Shown: positions 45,605-53,776 of the stretch, piece after piece
Layout of the letters: each line of letters begins with the position of its first letter
Numbering within the stretch: position 1 is the stretch's first letter
NCBI GenBank assembly: GCA_964406575.1
Contig: CAYOSH010000008.1
Span: 1 to 64,000 of the forward strand
From: WTAW01 sp964406575
Lineage (GTDB): Bacteria > Acidobacteriota > Aminicenantia > Aminicenantales > Aminicenantaceae
Reading direction: 5' to 3'
Length of the DNA stretch: 64,000 nucleotides
Notes under the pieces: model-generated
What the model was told of the DNA's origin: nothing
The model's input: only the letters and a program-made list of their open reading frames with translations
Databases searched by the model: none
Program-made: the position numbers and the translations under genes

Positions 45605-45994
45605 CTACTTCCGCGAATGAATCGCGATGCGGTTTCCCTCGGTATCAAGAAAAAGGCCCATATAGCCGATGTCGTCTTTAATGAGAGTCTTTTCTTGGAG
45701 GATTTTGCCGCCGGCGACTTCAACCCGAGATAGCTCCACAGACAAATCACCACTGAAAGCTGTGAAATAGATCAAGATTCCCTCTGTCGAAGGCATGTAA
45801 GCCTCTGGAAAATAAACCAGCGAACCGGCGGCCCCCATTCCGTCTTGGACCAGGGGAAACCACGCCATGTCCAGTGGACCCATTTGATTGCGTTGGAGCT
45901 TGAATTCGAAGACCGTTTCATAGAATTTTATGGCTCTATCCATGTTTTTGACAGGGATCTCGAACCAACCGACAACATTGTGTTTGATATCCAT
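45605..45994 (-). CDS. VOC-family (glyoxalase-like) protein
   Basis: 129 residues. The two beta-alpha-beta-beta-beta modules of the vicinal oxygen chelate fold are visible: VVGWFEIPVKNMDRAIKFYE starts module one, then ILIYFTAFSGDLSVELSRVE begins module two and DTEGNRIAIHSRK ends it. Of the usual metal ligands the late Glu region is kept, but the first position is not obviously a His, so it may be a binding rather than catalytic member. It is convergent with the ABC-2 permease. No strong ribosome site. Confidence 0.82.
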   Translation of the reverse strand: MDIKHNVVGWFEIPVKNMDRAIKFYETVFEFKLQRNQMGPLDMAWFPLVQDGMGAAGSLVYFPEAYMPSTEGILIYFTAFSGDLSVELSRVEVAGGKILQEKTLIKDDIGYMGLFLDTEGNRIAIHSRK

Positions 45995-46074
45995 AGTTTC
46001 ATTAGGTTAATAGCAAGGTGGATCGATGTCAAGGGGCTCTTGGCTCTTGTCGGGGCAGCTCTTCCTTGAAGGCC

Positions 46075-46572
46075 TCAAATCTGACTCGAAGGGTTTTGTT
46101 TTTCAATTTTTCCCGTAGTGAACCAGTCCTTTTTTCCTGAAACAAAAGCGTCTATGCCTTTTCTTTTTATGCGTCTCAAGTTTCTTGTATGAGCGTCTCC
46201 GTGGCCTGGGATTAACATGTCCAGTTTATTGCAATATTCCAGTTCATTACATTCCCAGCAGCCGCTAATCTCTTTTTTCTGGCAGCATTTTCTTACCTTA
46301 CAAGAAAGAGGACCTCCTCCTTCTTGACACGGTTTCCCACAACGTGCTTTCATCAATGCTCCCAGGACTTCATAACATTGAGAATACTTTTTAAAGACCG
46401 CAAATTGAGGATAATCGGAAATGAAATCTGCCAGTTTTTCAAATTTGATGGTTCGAAGCTCTTTCCGCAGATCCCGCGCCATATCTGCAACTTTACCTTG
46501 ATACCATGGACACTCACCACAATACAGCCCACAATAAGCGATGTACTTTTGTTTGTCTTCTTTTTGTCTCAT
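46075..46572 (-). CDS. Cysteine-rich DUF3795 protein
   Basis: 165 residues from ATG at 46572, with GGAGG nine bases upstream; the longer reading to 46614 would include the ribosome site. The N-terminus AYCGLYCGECPWYQGK and central cysteines (QCYEVL, ARCGKPCQEGGGPLSCKVRKCCQKK, CWECNELEYCNKL, given in pieces) match the DUF3795 family of cytoplasmic zinc- or cluster-binding proteins. Thirteen or so cysteines suggest a structural metal role. Function unknown. Confidence 0.8.
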   Translation of the reverse strand: MRQKEDKQKYIAYCGLYCGECPWYQGKVADMARDLRKELRTIKFEKLADFISDYPQFAVFKKYSQCYEVLGALMKARCGKPCQEGGGPLSCKVRKCCQKKEISGCWECNELEYCNKLDMLIPGHGDAHTRNLRRIKRKGIDAFVSGKKDWFTTGKIEKQNPSSQI

Positions 46573-46862
46573 TTCGCGCAGTCCTCCTTGGTTATCGAGC
46601 GGTTCACCTCTCAAACAAAGATTTATAATATACCATCAATGCGTTTATGAATAGAACAAACTTCTCCCCTGCTCGGATGCAAAAGACAATTCGTACCGCA
46701 TTTTTTCTTTTCTATGCGTTATAGAATATGAACTAGACTTAGATTTAAAAAAAATATGAGTGGGGAGATGAGGACAATGAAATACAAACGTGTGGATTGC
46801 CGATATCTCCGAATTATGGAATAGAATATAAAGAGACTAAGATGCCATCGGATTCTGATCAT

Positions 46863-47239
46863 TTAATGAAGGTCGGATAACCAGTGCATCACATTCAGGA
46901 GCAATTGAGCGTTGTCCTTCGCCAAGGGGTGATTCATGCCGACACGCATTCGGCCTTGATCAAAAATTTGTGCCGTGAACATGGCGGCTTCGGAGAAAAA
47001 GGCGACTTTTCCTTTTCCAAATTCTGCAACAGCTCCTTGATACCACCCAGCGACACTGATGCCAGGTAGAAATTCTTCCCCTGCTTGGAATGCAGAGCCT
47101 GAAAAAGTGGCTACAGCGTTGACCCTTTCTGACTGGTTACGGCCGTTTGTTATGGGATTATCCGCAAGGCGTTTATCAGCTCTTTTAAAAACAATGGGCC
47201 TCTCTCTTCCTGAAAAATACCCGTTTAAAACATATCCAT
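46863..47239 (-). pseudogene. C-terminal fragment of an unidentified secreted protein
   Basis: The minus-strand frame shows a coherent C-terminal domain (NQSERVNAVATFSGSAFQAG, then VAGWYQGAVAEFGKGKVAFF, SEAAMFTAQIFDQG, ending LLLNVMHWLSDLH). At about 47240 it runs straight into the permease relic on the other strand, where similarity ends. The pattern resembles the C-terminus of hypothetical proteins with a glutamine-amidotransferase-like fold, but I do not name the family. The 5' part is missing, through rearrangement or misassembly. Confidence 0.55.
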
Positions 47240-49136
47240 TGTCCAGCGGCGTCGAATACAATCGTGATCTCGGAGAGCATAGCCCATAAATACTTCGGCA
47301 AAGATGATGCAATGAACAAGACACTCAACATCAATGATCAAGATTATCTCGTTACGGGCATAATGAAAAACATGCCTAAGAACTCCCATTTTTATGCTCA
47401 GCTCTTTGCTTCCATGAAAACATTCGAAAAAGATCCTGAACTTCAAAAGCTTTATTTCCAGACTTGGGCGCGTCATGAGTTCTATACATATATTCTCCTT
47501 CATCAGGATTCTTCCCCTGAAAAGCATCCATCTCCATTCTCATCTTCAGATGGAGATCAATCCGAACGGCGACATCAAATATGTGGCCATTTTTTCTGTG
47601 ATCGCTCTCTTTATCCTTCTCATTGCTTGTGTGAATTTTATAGACTAGGCCACAGCCCGGTCGGTCAATCGTTCGAAAGAGGTCGGACTCCGGAAGGTGG
47701 TGGGTGCGAGCCGTCATCAACTCATTCAGCAGTTTCTAGGGGAATCATTGTTCTTGACGCTATTTGCTCTCATTTTGGCCTTGATCCTCATAGCTATTGC
47801 ACTGCCTCTTTTCAACTCCTTGACTGGAAAAGAGATCGAGATGAATTATTTGACCAATTTTATTCTTTTAGGAAGCATTGGTCTTTTGCTTGTATTTGTG
47901 GGATTGATCTCGGGCAGCTATCCTGCATTTTTTATTTCTCGTTATGAACCGGCTAATGTCCTGAAAAAAAAGATTAATATCAGCTCTGGAAGGTCATACC
48001 TGAGAAAGGATCTTGTCATTTTTCAATTCACTCTATCCATAATTCTTTTTATTGCGACAGCCGTTGTTTTGGACCAGCTCGATTTTCTAAGGAACAGAAA
48101 ACTGGGATTTAACAAGGAACGCGTGGTTGTCGTTCCTATTAGGTCGAACTCGATCAGAAAGAATGCAGAGGCGATCAAGACAGAACTCATGCAGAATTCC
48201 AATATCATTAGCGGGACAATCACTATTGGGGTTCCTGGAGGGATCGTAGCTGGGGATGCGATAAGATTAGTTACGGAAGAAGGGAAAAAGACTCTGACAC
48301 TGAGAATGATCTACACCGATCATGATTACGTCAAGACCATGGGAATGGAAATCGTGGAGGGAAGAGATTTCTCAAAAGACATGAGTACCGACGCCTCGGA
48401 GGCGTTTCTCATTAACGAGGCGGCTGTTCGAGAGCTGCAATTGGAAAATCCTCTAGAAACTCAGGTGGAATGGGGCGGATCGGATTATGATTATGGAATC
48501 GAAAAGAAAGGGAAGATCATCGGAGTGGTCAAAGATTTTCAGTTCCAATCGCTGAGAGATACGATCAGTCCACTCATAATACACGTGTGGTCAGAAAATA
48601 CCTTTGTATTTGCTCTGCGAATTCAGCCGGACGATATCTCGAGCACTCTGGCCTTTATTGAAAATAAATGGAAAGAGCTGGATCCCGCTCATCCCTTTGA
48701 ATACTCTTTTATGGATGAGACTTTTGACAGATTGTATAAAAGCGAGGAAAAGCTAAGCAAAATTTTCAGCGTCTTTTCCATGCTCGCCATATTTATTGCG
48801 GCACCCGGGCTTTTTGGATTGGCGCTGTTCATGGTTGAACAGCGGACAAAAGAGATCGGAGTCAGGAAGGTTCTGGGAGCTTCGATCGGAAATATCTTCG
48901 TTTTACTTTCCAAAGAGTTTGCACTTCTCGTCCTTCTAGCCAATCTCTTTGCTTGGCCGATAGCTTTTATGCTCATGCATAAATGGCTTCAAAATTTTGC
49001 GTATCGGGTAAGTATGGAACTTTGGATATTTATTTTGGCCGCGGCTCTTGCTTTTGTCATTGCGCTGCTTACCATAAGTATCCAGGCCGTGAAAGCAGCG
49101 CTCGCGAATCCTGTCGAATCACTGCGCTATGAGTGA
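47240..49136 (+). pseudogene. MacB/FtsX-type permease pseudogene, 5'-truncated and disrupted
   Basis: Similarity starts in the first periplasmic domain (NTIVISESIAHKYFGKDDA) with some 160 N-terminal residues absent. Near 47520 part of the domain is deleted and the frame shifts (from HQDSSPEK to HLHSHLQMEINPNGDIKYV). A TAG at 47646-47648 interrupts the conserved NFI(D)*ATARSVNRSKEVG motif. From 47649 to 49136 the frame is intact, with VVGASRHQLIQQF, FMVEQRTKEIGVRKVLGAS and tail NPVESLRYE. Three independent lesions make a functional product very unlikely. Confidence 0.85.
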
Positions 49137-49182
49137 GGCTTACCTCGCGTATTGGGATAATTGAGCATCCTGACCGAAGTCT

Positions 49183-50199
49183 TTACTGCTGTTGGATGTG
49201 TTTTTGTCGCAGTTCCTCGATAATCCGTGCGTCAATCCAGTAGATGTCTCCTAATCCATTTTGAGGCCCTGACCAGGTGGCCAAGATATCGTCATATGTC
49301 ATGAGTGAGCTGGATTTAGGATCCCTGTATCTGCGGCTCGTATAGAATAGATATTTTCCGCAGGGAGAGAGGATCTGGCAGTTTTCGCCGCCCGGCCCGT
49401 TCACCCTTTCTCCCATGTTGATCAGATCGGACCAGGAACCGTCATTGGAACGAAAACTGATATAGAGGTCAGCAGATCGTCCGATGTTTTTTTCGGGTCG
49501 GTATGTGGATACAATGATATAACTTTCATCCGGAGCGATGAATGCGTCCCCCTCGAAACCGGGACTGTTGATGGGTTCAGGAAGACACTCTGCAGTGACA
49601 TATCGACCCTCTTCGAGCTCCAGTCTGTAGATGTCACTCTGTCCGATCCCACCTTCGCGTCGGGATTGAACATACATTGTACCTTCTCGTGTGAATGATG
49701 GATAAAATTCGTGCGTATCCGTGTTTACGGGTGAGCCCATATTTATTGGATCCGACCAGCCTGTTTCTGTCCTATCCACAAACCAGATGTCATAGTCATC
49801 TCTTGCTTCTCCGCCTAGAACACGCGGCCTGTTCGAGCAGAAATACACTCTGCTTCCATCATATGAGACAAAGGGATCGACTCCACCGTATTCTCCAGAA
49901 AATGGGGCTATTTGGGGTTTTGTCCAGGCGCCATCCATCTCTTTGATCATTACCAGGGCCCATTTCATCTCCCCCACTCCAACCGAATAGATGACTTCCT
50001 TTCCTCCAGGGAAAAACACGGCGTTCAACTCGGGCATTCCTGTGGACATGACACCCGGGGCAAAGAGCTCGCCTTCCATTCCTGGGGGCTTCTGTCCTAG
50101 ATACTCGCCTTTTAAAATCGGGACTTCGGTCTTGTCTTGACAGCTCAGAAAAAGAAGCATAGATAATAGACCCAAACATATTTTCGCTTTTTTAACCAT
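49183..50199 (-). CDS. PD40/TolB-like beta-propeller lipoprotein
   Basis: 338 residues from ATG at 50199, preceded at four bases by GGAGG; an ATG four codons upstream would place the ribosome site in the gene. N-terminal LSMLLFLSCQDK looks like a lipobox with Cys20. Repeats of the PD40 type follow: DPFVSYDGSRVYFCSNRP, YPSFTREGTMYVQSRREG, DAFIAPDESYIIVSTYRP and CQILSPCGKYLFYTSRRY. These build a propeller used in binding peptidoglycan- or envelope-associated partners, or carbohydrates. No enzymatic domain. It may be a binding partner at the outer envelope; this is inference. Confidence 0.8.
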   Translation of the reverse strand: MVKKAKICLGLLSMLLFLSCQDKTEVPILKGEYLGQKPPGMEGELFAPGVMSTGMPELNAVFFPGGKEVIYSVGVGEMKWALVMIKEMDGAWTKPQIAPFSGEYGGVDPFVSYDGSRVYFCSNRPRVLGGEARDDYDIWFVDRTETGWSDPINMGSPVNTDTHEFYPSFTREGTMYVQSRREGGIGQSDIYRLELEEGRYVTAECLPEPINSPGFEGDAFIAPDESYIIVSTYRPEKNIGRSADLYISFRSNDGSWSDLINMGERVNGPGGENCQILSPCGKYLFYTSRRYRDPKSSSLMTYDDILATWSGPQNGLGDIYWIDARIIEELRQKHIQQQ

Positions 50200-50295
50200 T
50201 TTTCCTCCCATTTTTGATTGTTTAAAAAAGAGATCGGATCCCGTAGTCCTTCATCAATCGGCGAGCAGTCCTCTCCCCTCTTTTACATAAAGGAA

Positions 50296-52902
50296 TCAGT
50301 GGATCAATGCGTTAAAGAGCAGTTTATACGTTCCGTGGGTTTGGCTCCGGTGTTGTGTCCGAAAACCGATAAGCACCACCTGGCCATTCCCATACTGGGC
50401 AGAGACCATAGCTGCTTTTTTAGAGAGATGTTTTTCACCGATGAGCCAACCGCTTCGGAGGATGTCCTTGTCGATGTAGCGGACAATCGTTTCGTATCGT
50501 TCATTGTGCTGACTCGGGCTTATAACAAAAGCGGGGCTGGAGCTGAACAGAACCAGTCCCTCAGATGGCATTCCATAAGCTAAAGGGTGATTGTTGTCGA
50601 AGGTCACTTTGAGTGTCGAACCAGGGCAGAAGAACTCTTTCGGATTCGTGTCTGCCACAACATTACGAACGTTCAATGAAATCTTATCGATCGCAAAATT
50701 ACAGGACTCCCCGAAAGTGACTAACGTGCCTCCATTCTCAATAAAAGCTTTGAGTGCTTGTACACCCTCTTCACCGATGCCGCTTCGATATTCGGGAGGA
50801 TAGCTCGTCCGGGAACGGCGGTATTCTGACTCTCCTTGTCTTTCGCCTGTAATCATGGCAGTGGAATCGTCAGGAAGGATGATAACGTCATATTTTGCGT
50901 TGAGATTCCCTTTTTTTATCTCGCCATCCATGATCGATTGATAGGGAAACGAAAACTGCTCGAGGACGAAACGCGTCCAGCCCTCATCCATGTTTCCGCC
51001 CATGTAGCGCTGATACATAGCAGTGCGCATTCGCTTGACTTCGTGCGTTTTGGCATTTAAATCATCTCCCAACGCTGCAAAATCCACTCCAGTCTGATTG
51101 GCTACATCTTGGAGGATGGATTTCGGTTCGTTGGCGATTATAAAATCTCCCGGTAAAAGACCGGACACTGACTGATCGATACGCCAGACCTTCACTCCCT
51201 TGTCGAGTAAAAGGTTCATTGCCTTAAAACTGGCATTGAGCCTGCCATCAAACCTGTAACCCGCATTGCCATCGCTGACTTCAACCTTTCCTATAGTCGG
51301 AACCGCATCCGTGAGAATCAAAAAGTCGCCTTCGGCCAACTCTTTTATCGGATCCACGCTCACGCCCATAAACTCATTCATGTTGTGCGTCGCCAAGTCA
51401 TAGGGCCGCAGCGGAACACCGTCTTTATCCCTGGTCCAGGAGTTGTCGGCATAGTGAGTGCGTCCCAGTAGGTTCCTGATCAAACCCATTTTGGGTTGAG
51501 CCAAAGAAATGATGAAGGATCCTTCAGGATAGATCGTCCCTTCGGCAACAAACTCTTTCTGCGCCTGTTTGATCTCGATCCCTGATAACATCAGTGTGTT
51601 CACCATCTTTATTGCGGTCAGATGATCGTGCTGAGCTGATGAAATTACATAGGCTTTGGGAGTGCCTTTGGCGCCCCGTTCGGTCTGCCGCTTCGCTTTT
51701 AAATAAGCATTCCAGAGAACTGTCTCCTTGTTCCTGGCTGCGAGATCCAGGAGAGCCCAGGCCGCAATATATTGCTGTTCGACGATGTCGCGGAGTGTCC
51801 ACCATCCTCCCGGCCAGGGATCCGGAAAAGTCGTCTGAGCCTCGTATTCCGGAAACTGTCTGGCACCTCCCTGGAGCTGATCGGGATGGATATAAATGGG
51901 CGTTGCAAGATTTGCACTGGCTGATTCTGTGAGCATCCCCGCAATGTTGTGGAAAGGAGTGATCCAGTGCCATCCGAAATGACCCCAGCCGGGATACTGA
52001 GCGGCGTTGAGGATACCTGCTTTCCCCGCCTCTTCCAGTTTATAGGCGATGTGAGCACCGTACCAGCTGTGTTCCCGCCATATGAGAGGATCGGCATAAG
52101 GGCGAATGGGTTCGCTGTAAGGAGGAACGTATAATCGGGCTCCATAACTCCCCATGTGGTGGTGGTCGACATAGGCCTGGGGAATCCATTCCCTGTACAT
52201 GATCTTGGCCGCATACACAGACTCGATCATGTTGAGAAAATCGCCATCCCGGTTGTTGTCATGGCCGACGTATTTATGATATAGCCACGGAAGGCCTACG
52301 CCTTCGTATTCTGTTCCTACGGTCTTTCTGTACCAATCCGTGACCATGATCTGGCCGTCCGGGTTGAAGCAGGGGATAAGAAAGAATACCACATTATCTA
52401 GAATTCGCTGTGTCTCCTCATCGTTCCGAGTGATCAGGTCGTACGTCAGCTCGGGCGCCATCTGTGTGCCGCCGATCTCTGTGGCATGAAGGCTCATGGA
52501 CTGGCAGATGACAGCTCTCCCCTCCTTGACAAGCTTTCCTATCTCCGACTCTTCGATACCTCTAGGGTCGCTGATCTTGGCATTTATTTTCTGCAAACGT
52601 TTTAGATTCGTAAGATTCTCCGGAGAAGAAATTATGACGACTAAAAAGGGATTGCCTTCTGTCGATGGGCCCATATTGATGATTTTGAGTTTATCGCTTT
52701 CTTTTTCGAGTAAATAGTAGTAATCGACGATTTTATCCCAACGTGCCATATTTCGATCGCTGCCAAGCTGAAATCCAAAATACTCTTCGGGGGAGGTGAC
52801 CTTTTGTTGGGTTATAGCTAAAGGAGCGAATAATGCCATACCAACAGTTATAAGCAAAAAACCTATAAGTCGAGAATACATAAATTTAGCAGTGTTTCTC
52901 AT
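50296..52902 (-). CDS. Exported M14 zinc carboxypeptidase-like protein
   Basis: 868 residues from ATG at 52902, six bases after AGGAGG. A signal peptide at about 5-30 is followed by an M14 domain at about 50-380 with zinc ligands His139 and Glu142 (SLHATEIGG, HxxE) and a later His cluster at 247-249 (VDHHHMGS). FNPDGQIMV and NNRDGDF fit the family. Residues about 600-868 hold a second domain with an amidotransferase-like look (GGTLVTFGESCNFAID, GNGQVVLIGFRTQHRSQTHG). This two-domain secreted M14 type is common in Bacteroidota and Acidobacteriota; it probably trims C-terminal residues from peptides outside the cytoplasm. Confidence 0.87.
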   Translation of the reverse strand: MRNTAKFMYSRLIGFLLITVGMALFAPLAITQQKVTSPEEYFGFQLGSDRNMARWDKIVDYYYLLEKESDKLKIINMGPSTEGNPFLVVIISSPENLTNLKRLQKINAKISDPRGIEESEIGKLVKEGRAVICQSMSLHATEIGGTQMAPELTYDLITRNDEETQRILDNVVFFLIPCFNPDGQIMVTDWYRKTVGTEYEGVGLPWLYHKYVGHDNNRDGDFLNMIESVYAAKIMYREWIPQAYVDHHHMGSYGARLYVPPYSEPIRPYADPLIWREHSWYGAHIAYKLEEAGKAGILNAAQYPGWGHFGWHWITPFHNIAGMLTESASANLATPIYIHPDQLQGGARQFPEYEAQTTFPDPWPGGWWTLRDIVEQQYIAAWALLDLAARNKETVLWNAYLKAKRQTERGAKGTPKAYVISSAQHDHLTAIKMVNTLMLSGIEIKQAQKEFVAEGTIYPEGSFIISLAQPKMGLIRNLLGRTHYADNSWTRDKDGVPLRPYDLATHNMNEFMGVSVDPIKELAEGDFLILTDAVPTIGKVEVSDGNAGYRFDGRLNASFKAMNLLLDKGVKVWRIDQSVSGLLPGDFIIANEPKSILQDVANQTGVDFAALGDDLNAKTHEVKRMRTAMYQRYMGGNMDEGWTRFVLEQFSFPYQSIMDGEIKKGNLNAKYDVIILPDDSTAMITGERQGESEYRRSRTSYPPEYRSGIGEEGVQALKAFIENGGTLVTFGESCNFAIDKISLNVRNVVADTNPKEFFCPGSTLKVTFDNNHPLAYGMPSEGLVLFSSSPAFVISPSQHNERYETIVRYIDKDILRSGWLIGEKHLSKKAAMVSAQYGNGQVVLIGFRTQHRSQTHGTYKLLFNALIH

Positions 52903-53093
52903 CCAAGTCCTCCTCAAACCAATTTTCCATTTATCATAACAAAAAAAACTTGCGAATGATATCCTAGATGTCACTCATAATATTGAATGAAGTCCAATGG
53001 AATATATCATTTATATGATATCCCAAAGTGAGTTTGTGCTCTTTTGCTAATAGTCGTATTATGAGAGAGAGACTGGCTTAAGAGGAGCTGAGA

Positions 53094-53753
53094 ATGGACT
53101 TCACGACACTGAAACGGGAACTATCCCGATTGGATGCGGCAAGTATCTTGGATGCCAACAAAAGATTACGTGTGATGGATCCTGAGATACGTCCGATTTG
53201 TCAAGGACTGAAAATGATCGGAATCGCACGCACGGTTCATTGTGAGTCCGATTTTCTCACTGTCATTAAAGCTCTCCATGATGCTCAAGAGAATGAAGCT
53301 TTGGTTATTGAATCGGGCGCAAGACAGATCGCTGTTGCTGGAGAATTATTTGCGACAGAAGCCAAGAGAAAGAATCTTGCCGGTATTGTCATTGACGGCG
53401 GGTGTCGAGATGTCCAAAAGCTGAAAAAAATTGGGTTTCCTGTTTATTCAAGATTTGTGACTCCCCTTGCGGGAACAGTCCAAAATATTTCCAAGACACA
53501 GGTTCCGGTTGTGTGTGGAGGTGTGACCGTATCACCTGGAGATATTATTTTTGGAGATGATGACGGGATCGTTGTCATGACCGAAGAGGAATGTGCAGAG
53601 ATTATTGATGTCGCCCGAGATATCCAGGAAAAAGAAGAAAGAGCGCTGAAGCTGCTGGCCGACAATCAGAGCCTGATAGATATGATGAATTTTTCAGAGC
53701 ATTATGACAAAATCCAAAAAGGACAAGACAGCCGGCTTGTCTTCAAAATATGA
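53094..53753 (+). CDS. RraA-family protein (aldolase/regulator-like)
   Basis: 219 residues. The signature GELFATEAKRKNLAGIVIDGG and CRDV has Gly83-Glu84 and Arg105-Asp106, the residues that bind metal and oxo-acid in HMG/CHA aldolases of this family. Preceded by GAGGAG. Members act as 4-hydroxy-4-methyl-2-oxoglutarate aldolases, oxaloacetate decarboxylases or, in E. coli RraA, as an RNase E inhibitor. The intact G-x20-R-D motif favours an enzyme. No pathway neighbours are present. Confidence 0.87.
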   Translation: MDFTTLKRELSRLDAASILDANKRLRVMDPEIRPICQGLKMIGIARTVHCESDFLTVIKALHDAQENEALVIESGARQIAVAGELFATEAKRKNLAGIVIDGGCRDVQKLKKIGFPVYSRFVTPLAGTVQNISKTQVPVVCGGVTVSPGDIIFGDDDGIVVMTEEECAEIIDVARDIQEKEERALKLLADNQSLIDMMNFSEHYDKIQKGQDSRLVFKI

Positions 53754-53776
53754 GGATAGACCCCCGGTGTTCAAGA

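Noticed and set aside
46685..46725. Sequence resembling the operator box (TCGTACCGCATTTTTTC) upstream of the DUF3795 gene
   Set aside because: Only one half matches and neither the 16+5+16 spacing nor a sigma-54 promoter is present.
47264..47520. Open frame across the permease relic read as a separate gene
   Set aside because: After about 47520 it continues in a wrong frame; the homologous sequence moves to another frame, so it is part of the pseudogene.
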